Of a DNA stretch of 21,006 nucleotides, positions 10,284 to 16,392 are shown piece by piece. The notes under the pieces are model-generated. The model worked only from the letters and a program-made list of their open reading frames with translations, did not search any database and had not been told where the DNA came from. Origin of the DNA: a virus; IMG/VR virus record IMGVR_UViG_3300042549_005146, positions 1-21,006 of that record; one strand, written 5' to 3'. The position numbers and the translations under genes were made by a program. The number at the start of each line of letters is the position of its first letter. Within the stretch, counting starts at the first letter, position 1.

Positions 10284-10526
10284 ATGGAAACAAAAATGTA
10301 TCAACCTTTTATAGATGAGATTCAGTCTCTAGGTTCTATTCAAGCAACCTTGGCTATTGTCGAGACAACTAAGGCACTCCAACAGTTGCTAAGCATCATT
10401 GAGGACAATGCCGAACTAATTGCTACAAACTCTAGGGCTGTTGAACTGGCTAACCAAAACATCCAAGGCTTGAACGAAGTTTTCGAGGCTTTGAACGCCA
10501 GACTCGATGAGTTGAATAAGGCTTAG
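10284..10526 (+). CDS. coiled-coil hypothetical protein (80 aa)
   Basis: ATG 10284 follows AAGTAGGAAACAA. The protein is METKMYQPFIDEIQSLGSIQ, then ATLAIVETTKALQQLLSIIE, then ELANQNIQGLNEVFEALNAR: almost all helix with heptad-like hydrophobic spacing. It probably forms a coiled coil. Last gene of the ClgR-like unit, followed by a terminator. No family recognised. Confidence 0.78.
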   Translation: METKMYQPFIDEIQSLGSIQATLAIVETTKALQQLLSIIEDNAELIATNSRAVELANQNIQGLNEVFEALNARLDELNKA

Positions 10527-10547
10527 GTCTTAGAACACCCAGGAAAG

Positions 10548-10573
10548 TCAGCCTCCGGGCTGGCTTTTTTTTT
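10548..10573 (+). terminator. terminator of the 9090-10526 region
   Basis: GTCAGCC and GGCTGGC pair around a short TCCG-type loop, followed by nine T. Confidence 0.88.
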
Positions 10574-10590
10574 ATTATTCGGGAAAGTTC

Positions 10591-10618
10591 GGGTGAAAAA
10601 GGTCATACCCCCTGTAAT
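10591..10618 (+). repeat. GGGTGAAAAA hairpin repeat, copy 10
   Basis: GGGTGAAAAAGGTCAT then ACCCCCTGTAATT, between terminator and promoter; closest to copy 9. Confidence 0.78.
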
Positions 10619-10639
10619 TTGCGACATACGGAAATGGTA

Positions 10640-10667
10640 TTGACATTTGCTGGGTATCTGTTATACT
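10640..10667 (+). promoter_or_regulatory. promoter TTGACA-16-TATACT
   Basis: TTGACA (10640-10645), 16 bases, TATACT (10662-10667) with extended TGT. Confidence 0.85.
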
Positions 10668-10687
10668 GGAGATGGAAGGAGAGGTAA

Positions 10688-11122
10688 ATGGTCGAGCAAG
10701 TAATGAGGTCTGGGATGAAGGTCTATCAGTCCGAGCCACAACCGATAAGAATCAAGTTGTTTGATGCCGAGCAGGTTCGATTCAAGTTTGTCTTTGATTC
10801 TGAAGAGGGGCGAGACGAGTTCGTTCAGTCAGCCCCGAAATTCGCACAAGCATTATTCTTCAAAGAGAATGCTTATGGTAGCAATGTCTGGGAGATTGAA
10901 GGCGAAAAAGTTGGATGGTTCGGTATGAAACTTTCAGAGGACAGTTTCAAGTGGAGCGTTATAGTCAAGGTAAATGTGAACTGGAAAGATGCCAGAGGCG
11001 AAAAGCCAAACGATTCTTCATTGAGCGTTTACCGAAACAAAGGTGAATACCAGAATGCTTTGAAACTTGAAAAATGGTTGAGCCAGTTTTCATCTATCGC
11101 AATAAAGAAAGAGGAGAAATAA
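10688..11122 (+). CDS. hypothetical phage protein (144 aa)
   Basis: ATG 10688 follows TGGAAGGAGAGGTAA. The product looks beta-rich with few cysteines: IRIKLFDAEQVRFKFVFDSE, then KFAQALFFKENAYGSNVWEI, then WSVIVKVNVNWKDARGEKPN, then a helical C-terminus LKLEKWLSQFSSIAIKKEEK. I do not recognise it. Coupled by TAATG overlap to the DUF6011 gene downstream, so the two may act together. Confidence 0.85.
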   Translation: MVEQVMRSGMKVYQSEPQPIRIKLFDAEQVRFKFVFDSEEGRDEFVQSAPKFAQALFFKENAYGSNVWEIEGEKVGWFGMKLSEDSFKWSVIVKVNVNWKDARGEKPNDSSLSVYRNKGEYQNALKLEKWLSQFSSIAIKKEEK

Positions 11123-11556
11123 TGAATAAAGCAAGCGAGAGACAAATCGGATTCATTGAGAGTCTATTGACAGAGCGTATCTGGGATAAGGCTGTTGATG
11201 TAGCAAGTCTGTCAAGTAAAGAGGCGAGCGACCTAATCAGCAATTTACTAAAAGCACCGACAAGCATTGTAAACAAGATTGGAATTTACCAAACTGAAGA
11301 TGGCAACATCTACCGAGTCCAACCAAGTAAGAGTTATCGAGACAGACTTTACGCTAAGAAATTAGTTTTCTCTGGAGGATGGGAGTATGAGTCTGGAGCA
11401 ATCTATCGCCTAAAGGAAAGTCAGCGAATGACTTTGGAAGAGGCTAAAGCGTTCGGGATGGCTACTGGTCTTTGTTGTGTCTGTGGAGTTTTCCTAACAG
11501 ACCCTAAGAGTGTCGAGCAGGGTATCGGTCCAGTCTGTATAAAAAACTTTAGATAA
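11122..11556 (+). CDS. DUF6011-type zinc-binding protein
   Basis: ATG 11122 overlaps the previous stop (TAATG) after AAGAGGAGAAA. The N-terminus (SERQIGFIESLLTERIWDKA, then SSKEASDLISNLL) is the same module as in the 4691 protein. A beta-rich middle follows (GNIYRVQPSKS, then LYAKKLVFSGGWEY). The last 27 residues are CCVCGVFLTDPKSVEQGIGP then VC, the hallmark of DUF6011: C-x-x-CG-x-x-LTDPxSVxxGIGPxC, a zinc site. DUF6011 proteins are frequent in actinophages; their role is unknown, probably nucleic acid binding. Confidence 0.88.
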   Translation: MNKASERQIGFIESLLTERIWDKAVDVASLSSKEASDLISNLLKAPTSIVNKIGIYQTEDGNIYRVQPSKSYRDRLYAKKLVFSGGWEYESGAIYRLKESQRMTLEEAKAFGMATGLCCVCGVFLTDPKSVEQGIGPVCIKNFR

Positions 11557-11560
11557 ATAC

Positions 11561-11588
11561 TTGCTATTTAGTATTTGTCTGTTATACT
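11561..11588 (+). promoter_or_regulatory. promoter TTGCTA-16-TATACT
   Basis: TTGCTA (11561-11566), 16 bases, TATACT (11583-11588) with extended TGT. Same -35 word as at 3150. Confidence 0.78.
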
Positions 11589-11606
11589 GGAACTGAAGGA
11601 GAAGTT

Positions 11607-12506
11607 ATGTTTGATGATTTGAAAACCCCTGTCGAGATTGACACTAAACTTGCCGAATTCTATTACGAGCAAGATGGATTGACATTCGACATTACAAATC
11701 TTCGTAGCCGAATTGAAGGCTATGCCGAGCGTGAATACTACGCGGGCAGTAAGGCTAAGGCAGAGGCTAAACTTGAAGAGTTGCTAGAGCGATACTCGAT
11801 TGTGTTCGCTAGCGTTCAGATACTAAATAAAAAATACACAGGCTGGTCTCGTGCCTTCCTAGTGAAAAATTCAAACGGACACATCCACGCCTCGATGAAT
11901 TGTGGAACTTGTTTTCCAACTACTCAATACATCTGGCTTACTGATTTATCTGGACAAGACAGATTAGAGATTGCTGGTCTTGCTGGAGAGAAGGCTTGCT
12001 CTGTTTGTTATCCCGATGCTCCTAGTGAATACTTTTTACGGAAGTGCCAACTTGAAGACCCTTCAGTAGTGAAGGCTCGAGAAGAGCGTGCGATTGCTAA
12101 AGCCGAGCGTGAGGCAAAAAGAATTGCTGTCGGTATCTCAAATCCAGATGGTTCGGAGTTGCGTGTCGCATCTTGGTCTGGGTCTCACAAAGAGACACTA
12201 AAGACAGAGAGAACTGCTCGCATCTGGGCTAAAGACCAAATGGTTTGGGTTGCCTCTTCTAGTTCTAAAAAAGATTACAGACTAGAAAAAAGAGCAGAGA
12301 CAATTGTTGAAATCGAAAAAGTTTTAGTTGCGATTGCGAATAAAACAGGACAGGATTTAGAATTAGTCCGTGCCGAGATTTCAAACAAAGCAAATAAAGA
12401 CATTGTGAAAATTCAGCGTGAGCAGAGAGAGTGGGCTAAGTTGAATCCACAATACGATAATCCAGAGTTCAGAGAACAATACGAAATAATAAACGGAGGT
12501 AAGTAA
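11607..12506 (+). CDS. actinophage conserved protein with HxxxxxC-C and CxxC zinc-like motif (299 aa)
   Basis: ATG 11607 follows AACTGAAGGAGAAGTT. The N-terminal 70 residues form a charged helix. A central block (about 75-140) has GWSRAFLVKNSNGHIHASMN, then CGTCFPTTQYIWLTDLSG, then GEKACSVCYPDAPSEYF. The GWSR-F-LV, HIH-S-MxC-TC, C-VC-PxAP pattern recurs in many actinophages and looks like a zinc-binding domain (HxxxxxCxxC, then CxxC). A helix-rich C-terminal half follows, with KAREERAIAKAEREAKRIAV and VEIEKVLVAIANKTGQDLEL. Function unknown. The stop overlaps the next start (TAATG). Confidence 0.85.
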   Translation: MFDDLKTPVEIDTKLAEFYYEQDGLTFDITNLRSRIEGYAEREYYAGSKAKAEAKLEELLERYSIVFASVQILNKKYTGWSRAFLVKNSNGHIHASMNCGTCFPTTQYIWLTDLSGQDRLEIAGLAGEKACSVCYPDAPSEYFLRKCQLEDPSVVKAREERAIAKAEREAKRIAVGISNPDGSELRVASWSGSHKETLKTERTARIWAKDQMVWVASSSSKKDYRLEKRAETIVEIEKVLVAIANKTGQDLELVRAEISNKANKDIVKIQREQREWAKLNPQYDNPEFREQYEIINGGK

Positions 12507-12712
12507 TGAGTTATGACATTGGTGGAGGATACGATGGCTGGAAAACAGCAACGCCCTGGGATGATGAGCGAGAGATAACTGTTTGGTTCGAGTGTGGTGA
12601 GTGTGAAGTCGAAAACGAAACTGAAGTTATGGTCGGAGGTCGCTCTGGCGATGTCGATGTTGAATGTGCCGAGTGTGGCAAGAATAACAATGTAGGTTTT
12701 GGCGATGACTAA
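12506..12712 (+). CDS. small acidic zinc-ribbon protein (68 aa)
   Basis: ATG 12506 overlaps the previous stop after AACGGAGGTAAG. The sequence has WFECGECEVENETEVMVGGR, then VDVECAECGKNNNVGFG: two C-x-x-C knuckles about 20 residues apart, a zinc-ribbon arrangement. Strongly acidic otherwise. Function unknown; ribbon proteins of this size often modify RNA polymerase or bind nucleic acid. Confidence 0.82.
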   Translation: MSYDIGGGYDGWKTATPWDDEREITVWFECGECEVENETEVMVGGRSGDVDVECAECGKNNNVGFGDD

Positions 12713-13037
12713 AATTCCTAATCACAAAATAGAAAAAGAAATCTTGGCACTTAGACCATTCGAAAACTACAACGGAACTATTGTTGCCACTATCGAAAAT
12801 GGGTTCTATGCTATTCGCCATTGGGAAACACAAATCCTGATGTATGACACACTCAACTCGGAGATTATCTATCTAACCCCCGGAGTAATCTCTCAAACAA
12901 CAGGGAGACTGGTTGGGCGTATCCTTCGGAGTCTGCCTCGTAAAGCGATAGAGAACTATCTACTGGCTAGCAACCTAACTGGCTACGAGCGAAGTCGAAT
13001 CGTTCGGATGGCTGGGCTGGAAGTTCACTTACCATAG
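12705..13037 (+). CDS. hypothetical phage protein (110 aa)
   Basis: ATG 12705 overlaps the previous gene by eight bases; a TTG two codons upstream is possible but less likely. Sequence: KIPNHKIEKEILALRPFENY, then GTIVATIENGFYAIRHWETQ, then SEIIYLTPGVISQTTGRLVG and RILRSLPRKAIENYLLASNL. A small beta domain is followed by a basic helical half. No known function. Last gene of the 11607-13037 unit; no clear terminator follows, only minus-strand PafBC-like sites and a repeat. Confidence 0.82.
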   Translation: MTKIPNHKIEKEILALRPFENYNGTIVATIENGFYAIRHWETQILMYDTLNSEIIYLTPGVISQTTGRLVGRILRSLPRKAIENYLLASNLTGYERSRIVRMAGLEVHLP

Positions 13038-13078
13038 ACCACCGACATTACAAAAACTGGTAGCACAAACCACCGACA
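13026..13078 (-). promoter_or_regulatory. two tandem minus-strand PafBC-like sites
   Basis: Minus-strand reading: TGTCGGTG, GTTTGTGC, TACCAG (13078 to 13057) and TGTCGGTG, GTCTATGG, TAAGTG (13047 to 13026), 31 bases apart, the same spacing as the pair at 7573-7625. The first -10 overlaps the end of the 12705 gene. Confidence 0.5.
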
Positions 13079-13080
13079 TT

Positions 13081-13107
13081 ACAGGGGGCGGCCATTATTT
13101 CACCCCC
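13081..13107 (-). repeat. GGGTGAAAAA hairpin repeat, copy 11 (reverse, variant)
   Basis: ACAGGGGGCGGCC then ATTATTTCACCCCC. The A5 loop is altered to AAATAAT. It stands in the same relation to two minus-strand PafBC-like sites as copy 8. Confidence 0.7.
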
Positions 13108-13125
13108 ATCTTATGTAATTATTTC

Positions 13126-13134
13126 TGCTACAAT
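13126..13134 (+). promoter_or_regulatory. extended -10 promoter TGCTACAAT
   Basis: TGC-TACAAT about 27 bases before ATG 13162; no good -35 is visible at 16-18 bases. Confidence 0.5.
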
Positions 13135-13161
13135 AAATACAACTAGAGAAAGAGTTATGCT

Positions 13162-13425
13162 ATGAAAAAATCTATCGAAGGATTGACTGATTCCGAGATT
13201 GTTGATTTCCTAAACCAATACAACAAAGGCGTAGAGAACAAGATTCTCGATTTCGACAACGAGTATGACTTTACGGATGAGGCTCTGTTCAACATAGTTG
13301 TAGCAGTCGAGTATCTTATGGTGTCTGGGCTAAATGAGAACGCAGACCAACTATTTTCAGAACTCTATAAGAGGTCTCAAATTGAACTGGTAAATCGCCT
13401 AGGGTCATTGACTGAACTAGAATAG
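13162..13425 (+). CDS. acidic helical protein (87 aa)
   Basis: ATG 13162 follows AGAGAAAGAGTTATGCT. All-helical acidic protein: KSIEGLTDSEIVDFLNQYNK, then FTDEALFNIVVAVEYLMVSG, then NADQLFSELYKRSQIELVNR. It resembles many small unannotated phage proteins; no family recognised. The next promoter overlaps its end. Confidence 0.8.
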   Translation: MKKSIEGLTDSEIVDFLNQYNKGVENKILDFDNEYDFTDEALFNIVVAVEYLMVSGLNENADQLFSELYKRSQIELVNRLGSLTELE

Positions 13426-13436
13426 TCTGCTATACT
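13408..13436 (+). promoter_or_regulatory. promoter TTGACT-17-TATACT
   Basis: TTGACT (13408-13413), 17 bases, TATACT (13431-13436) with extended TGC. Confidence 0.82.
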
Positions 13437-13487
13437 GGAGTAGTGGAGATAGTTCCACTCATACAACTACGGAAAGATGGGAACAAA

Positions 13488-13718
13488 ATGAAAACAATGA
13501 TTGGTCTTACTAAAGAACAACTGGCGTTCGCTGTATCTCTAGCAGATTACGCTACTGCTAAGTTGAAGATACAACAGAAAGAAAGCCACTCTGGGGTCGA
13601 TAGGTTGATACTTGGAGACTGGATTATTTCAGCCGAAGAGTTGGCTAACGAATTTAGGTCTTATGTCGAGGTCGAGTCTGTATCCGATGACTCTGACTTA
13701 GTTAGACCTGAAGCCTAA
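13488..13718 (+). CDS. hypothetical helical protein (76 aa)
   Basis: ATG 13488 (MKTMIGLTKEQLAFAVSLAD, then YATAKLKIQQKESHSG) is preferred over the upstream in-frame ATG at 13443, which lies next to the -10 element. Ribosome site GGAAAGATGGGAACAAA. Helical first half, acidic C-terminus (YVEVESVSDDSDLVRPEA). Function unknown. Confidence 0.75.
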   Translation: MKTMIGLTKEQLAFAVSLADYATAKLKIQQKESHSGVDRLILGDWIISAEELANEFRSYVEVESVSDDSDLVRPEA

Positions 13719-13734
13719 GCACTAAAACTACCTG

Positions 13735-13766
13735 CTTATACTGGCTTGACAAAAGTCAGTATAGGT
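13735..13766. promoter_or_regulatory. inverted repeat TATACTG ... CAGTATA over a promoter
   Basis: TATACTG and CAGTATA form a dyad that includes TTGACA of the promoter at 13746. It could be an operator for a dimeric repressor; HTH proteins at 9589 and 15401 are candidates. Confidence 0.4.
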
Positions 13767-13774
13767 AGTATTAT
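13746..13774 (+). promoter_or_regulatory. promoter TTGACA-17-TATTAT
   Basis: TTGACA (13746-13751), 17 bases, TATTAT (13769-13774). Confidence 0.75.
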
Positions 13775-13796
13775 TGAAGAGACGAAAGGAATAAAA

Positions 13797-13961
13797 ATGG
13801 TCGCATTATGGGCAGTTATACCTGCGATGGTCTGTATGTTCATTGCTGGGCGTAAAAGCAAAAGGAAAATCAAGTTTGTGAACAACACGGACTACGGAGT
13901 GGACATAGTAGTCTCTCCTAACCAATCAGTCGTAGTAATTCGAGGGATTGAGCCTAAGTGA
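13797..13961 (+). CDS. small membrane-anchored protein (54 aa)
   Basis: ATG 13797 follows GACGAAAGGAATAAAA. One N-terminal TM segment (MVALWAVIPAMVCMFIAG) is followed by a basic stop-transfer RKSKRKIK and a small beta-like domain (VDIVVSPNQSVVVIRGIEPK). Upstream in-frame ATG 13746 is inside the promoter. Overlaps the next GTG start by four bases. Confidence 0.75.
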   Translation: MVALWAVIPAMVCMFIAGRKSKRKIKFVNNTDYGVDIVVSPNQSVVVIRGIEPK

Positions 13962-14116
13962 AACTTTTCTACCAATCGCTTTACTGGGCTGTTAGAAGGC
14001 TCGCCTTCGGTCTTTACGGACTATCAAAGAGACTGGACTGGCTATGCTACAAACTTTATGACAAGGCAGAGTTCAAAGGCTCTGTCGGTCGCAGACAAAA
14101 AGGCAAAATCTTCTAA
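13958..14116 (+). CDS. small basic protein, GTG start (52 aa)
   Basis: GTG 13958 overlaps the previous TGA (GTGA), the coupled arrangement used elsewhere here; GAGGGATTGAG upstream is the ribosome site. Protein: KLFYQSLYWAVRRLAFGLYG, then LSKRLDWLCYKLYDKAEFKG, then GRRQKGKIF. An amphipathic, aromatic-rich N-terminal helix and a basic tail. No family recognised. Coding is supported by the overlap and absence of internal stops over 52 codons. Confidence 0.65.
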   Translation: MKLFYQSLYWAVRRLAFGLYGLSKRLDWLCYKLYDKAEFKGSVGRRQKGKIF

Positions 14117-14135
14117 CAGAATCGTAAACTTTTTT

Positions 14136-14162
14136 ACAGGGGTGCTGCATTTTTCACCCCTG
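14136..14162 (-). repeat. GGGTGAAAAA hairpin repeat, copy 12 (reverse)
   Basis: CAGGGGTG and CACCCCTG form a perfect 8-bp stem, the longest in the family, around a loop with five T. It abuts TTGACT of the next promoter. Confidence 0.78.
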
Positions 14163-14164
14163 AT

Positions 14165-14193
14165 TTGACTTATCGGTCAATAACAGATAACCT
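14165..14193 (+). promoter_or_regulatory. promoter TTGACT-17-TAACCT
   Basis: TTGACT (14165-14170), 17 bases, TAACCT (14188-14193); same type as 8727-8755. It lies inside an upstream extension of the deacetylase frame, arguing for the start at 14222. Confidence 0.6.
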
Positions 14194-14221
14194 AAATAAC
14201 AACAAGAAAGAAAGAAAACAA

Positions 14222-15205
14222 ATGACAAACCAAAAAGACAAATTACACATAGCCTACGGAGATGATTATCTCAAGTGGCTACTGGGCAATGGGGATGGAA
14301 ACCATCCTACAAAGCCAATCAGAGCCAAGATTGCTACGGATTACCTAGTTTCCGAACTGGGTGCTGACAATGTGGTCGTAATCGAGCCTGAAGTCGATGC
14401 TGGAGATAGAGAACGCTTGGAGAGTATTCACTCACCTGCTTATGTATCAGAGGTGCTGGACTTGGGTAGAACTTATGACTGGACTGGCGACAAACCTGAA
14501 ATGGGGCAAGTTGCTCTTCAGATGTTCGCTGGAACTGCTCGCCTAGTAGAGAAGATGATTGCTGGAGAGATTCTTGTAGGGTTCAACCCTCAAGGTGCTA
14601 AGCATCACGCTCAATACGGATGGTCGGAGGGATTCTGCGTATTCAATGACCACGCTTGGGCTGCCTTGGAGTTTCAGAAGGCTGGATTGAGACCTGTATA
14701 CATTGACTGGGATGTGAACGCTGGAGATGGTGTTCAGAACATTCTAGAGGATTCTGGTATTCCAACCTTCTCGATTCACGGACACGGAATCTATCCAACA
14801 CATTCTGACACTTGGGTTCGAGGACAGAATGAGCAGAACTATCTTTATCAGAACACGGATAAGCAATTCTATAACTACGCTCTTCAACAGGGCGAAGGTG
14901 ATGATGCTCTAGCGTGGGCTATTGACGACATTGCCGATAAGTTGGAAGACTACAAGCCTGATGTGATTCTGCTAGCAACTGGAGCAGATGGACACGAAGG
15001 CGAGACTTGGGGTCTGAAGTATACCTATGATGGTTATCACTATGCCTCAAAGGTAGTTGCTGAACTGGCTAACAAGTTCACTGGTGGTCGAGTGCTTATC
15101 GGTGGTGCTGGTGGCTATCAAGCAACCACACACACTCCTCGTATCTGGGCTAATGTGGTGTCTGACATTTACAACGGAGTAGTAAAGAAAGAAGTAATCA
15201 ACTAA
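14222..15205 (+). CDS. AcuC/HDAC-superfamily deacetylase-like protein with H-to-N change at a zinc ligand
   Basis: 327 aa, the usual size of bacterial histone deacetylase-like amidohydrolases, which remove acetyl groups from lysine side chains or polyamines. Visible motifs: the HH dyad at 128-129 (PQGAKHHAQYGWSEGFCVFN), zinc site D162-x-D164-x-N166 (YIDWDVNAGDGVQ), GADGH with Asp256, and GGAGGY with Tyr299. The family motif is DxDxHHGDG; here the zinc-binding His is Asn and the next His is Ala. Other catalytic residues are kept, so activity may be altered rather than lost. First gene of a six-gene rightward block ending in terminase. The substrate could be an acetylated host protein or polyamine. 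The ribosome site is weak (AACAAGAAAGAAAG). Confidence 0.9.
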   Translation: MTNQKDKLHIAYGDDYLKWLLGNGDGNHPTKPIRAKIATDYLVSELGADNVVVIEPEVDAGDRERLESIHSPAYVSEVLDLGRTYDWTGDKPEMGQVALQMFAGTARLVEKMIAGEILVGFNPQGAKHHAQYGWSEGFCVFNDHAWAALEFQKAGLRPVYIDWDVNAGDGVQNILEDSGIPTFSIHGHGIYPTHSDTWVRGQNEQNYLYQNTDKQFYNYALQQGEGDDALAWAIDDIADKLEDYKPDVILLATGADGHEGETWGLKYTYDGYHYASKVVAELANKFTGGRVLIGGAGGYQATTHTPRIWANVVSDIYNGVVKKEVIN

Positions 15206-15408
15206 TGGAAATAATTATTTTCGGATTGCTAGGAGTCCTAGCAATAGTTGGGATTATCTTTGTGCTGTCTTTTATTGACAGTAAGTTAGATGATTCAAAT
15301 GAAGTTTGGGGAGACACATTTCCCGAAGACAAAAAACTAGGTCCACTACTGGGCGTAGTAAAACCAAATAACAAAAACGATAAAGACAAGGAAAATACAA
15401 ATGAATAA
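15205..15408 (+). CDS. small membrane protein (67 aa)
   Basis: ATG 15205 overlaps the deacetylase stop (TAATG). One N-terminal TM segment (IIIFGLLGVLAIVGIIFVLS), then an acidic stretch and a hydrophilic tail rich in Asn, Lys and Asp. Orientation and role are unknown. Overlaps the next start by eight bases. Confidence 0.78.
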   Translation: MEIIIFGLLGVLAIVGIIFVLSFIDSKLDDSNEVWGDTFPEDKKLGPLLGVVKPNNKNDKDKENTNE

Positions 15409-15640
15409 CAAAGACAATCAGCAATCAGAAATGACTTGGAACTGGTTTGTTGCTCGCTACCAAAAAATGGGCTACCCTTCACTAAATCAGTTTGCTAACG
15501 CTCACGGATTACAGAAGTCGAGCCTAAGTCGCTATTTCCACACACAGAGACAGATTCCTTCTGGAACTATGTCAATCTTGTGCGAATCACTGAAGGTGAG
15601 TCCTAATGAAATGATGAAGGCTCTAGGAGTGTGGAAGTAA
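15401..15640 (+). CDS. XRE/Cro-like helix-turn-helix protein (79 aa)
   Basis: ATG 15401 follows AAAGACAAGGAAAATACAA. A compact helix-turn-helix: WFVARYQKMGYPSLNQFANA, then HGLQKSSLSRYFHTQRQIPS, then MSILCESLKVSPNEMMKALG. The SLNQFANAHGLQKSSLSRYF stretch is the DNA-reading unit. It is a candidate repressor or late-gene switch; its position between deacetylase and terminase suggests regulation of this block. Overlap with the next gene (TAATG). Confidence 0.85.
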   Translation: MNNKDNQQSEMTWNWFVARYQKMGYPSLNQFANAHGLQKSSLSRYFHTQRQIPSGTMSILCESLKVSPNEMMKALGVWK

Positions 15641-15810
15641 TGCCTAGTTGGATTATTAGTCTGCGTAATGTCGTATGGTCTTCGGTCTTATCAGTAGTCC
15701 TATCTGGCATCGCTGTATTAGTTGCTCTATCTAACCCTCAAGCAATCGCTCTGGTTATTGCTCTGGGTTTGTCTGCTGTTGTGCTTGCTCTACTGGCTCA
15801 AAAAGTCTAG
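15640..15810 (+). CDS. small membrane protein, two TM segments (56 aa)
   Basis: ATG 15640 overlaps the previous stop by TAATG. The product is nearly all hydrophobic: VVWSSVLSVVLSGIAVLVAL, a short SNPQ turn, then AIALVIALGLSAVVLALLAQ. A helical hairpin. Holin is one possibility by size and topology, but no endolysin lies next to it. Confidence 0.75.
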   Translation: MPSWIISLRNVVWSSVLSVVLSGIAVLVALSNPQAIALVIALGLSAVVLALLAQKV

Positions 15811-15818
15811 GGAGCATA

Positions 15819-16379
15819 ATGAGACAAGTAAAGAAACTAATTCACCTTCCTGCCGAAGTAAGAAAGAAATTTCTTGTGCTAGATGATGTGGATGATAGAA
15901 ACCAATACATAAAGAATCTTCGTAATGCTGGCTGGACACTGACTAGCATCTCGGATGCTTGTGGAATGACTCGCGAAAGAGTTAGACAGATTGTTTTGGA
16001 GTCTGACTCTCTAGCCGAGATTGAATTGAATGATTCTTTTATTATTCCACCTCCACCCTTCTATCCTGAAAAAGTAAAGAAAGAGTATGTCGAGCCTTCA
16101 CCTGAAACGCTGGCTCGCTTGCTTGAACTACAACCCTTGGCTCAACAGGTTCGCTCTAACGCTGTTAGGTTCAGAGCAGAGGCTGAAGAGTATGTTCGGT
16201 TGCTAAATCACGCTCACGCTGTTGAGGGAGTGCCACTCTATCGCTTAGGTAAAAGATTAGGGTTATCTCACTCTGCTATTCGTTTCCGTCTTGCTCGCTA
16301 TGGATACAAGACAAGCGAAAACGGATTGAGCAAGGTCTACAAACCTATCTCCGAGAAGAATAGGGTATCCATCAAGTAG
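15819..16379 (+). CDS. two-HTH DNA-binding protein, candidate small terminase subunit
   Basis: 186 aa starting at ATG 15819 after GTCTAGGGAGCATA. First HTH around 34-60: NAGWTLTSISDACGMTRERV, then RQIV, sigma-region-4-like. A Pro-rich linker (FIIPPPPFYPEKVKK) follows, then a helix LARLLELQPLAQQVRSNAVR and a second HTH near 140-165: GVPLYRLGKRLGLSHSAIRF, RLARYGYK. Small terminases bind packaging sites and lie directly before the large subunit, as here (13 bases between). The product of 19175-19684 has the same architecture. Small terminase is the best guess; a transcription factor is the alternative. Confidence 0.82.
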   Translation: MRQVKKLIHLPAEVRKKFLVLDDVDDRNQYIKNLRNAGWTLTSISDACGMTRERVRQIVLESDSLAEIELNDSFIIPPPPFYPEKVKKEYVEPSPETLARLLELQPLAQQVRSNAVRFRAEAEEYVRLLNHAHAVEGVPLYRLGKRLGLSHSAIRFRLARYGYKTSENGLSKVYKPISEKNRVSIK

Positions 16380-16380
16380 A

Positions 16381-16386
16381 TACAAT
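16381..16386 (+). promoter_or_regulatory. possible -10 for leaderless terminase mRNA
   Basis: TACAAT ends six bases before ATG 16393, and the ATG has no ribosome site. The -35 region shows no match, so this is tentative. Confidence 0.35.
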
Positions 16387-16392
16387 AGCCTT

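Noticed and set aside
57-14162. Repeats considered as a CRISPR array
   Set aside because: Copies are scattered between genes with no regular spacers and no cas genes, and they occur in both orientations.
57-14162. Repeats considered as ordinary terminators
   Set aside because: Most follow an independent hairpin with a T-run, the stem is short, and the T-run is in the loop rather than after the stem.
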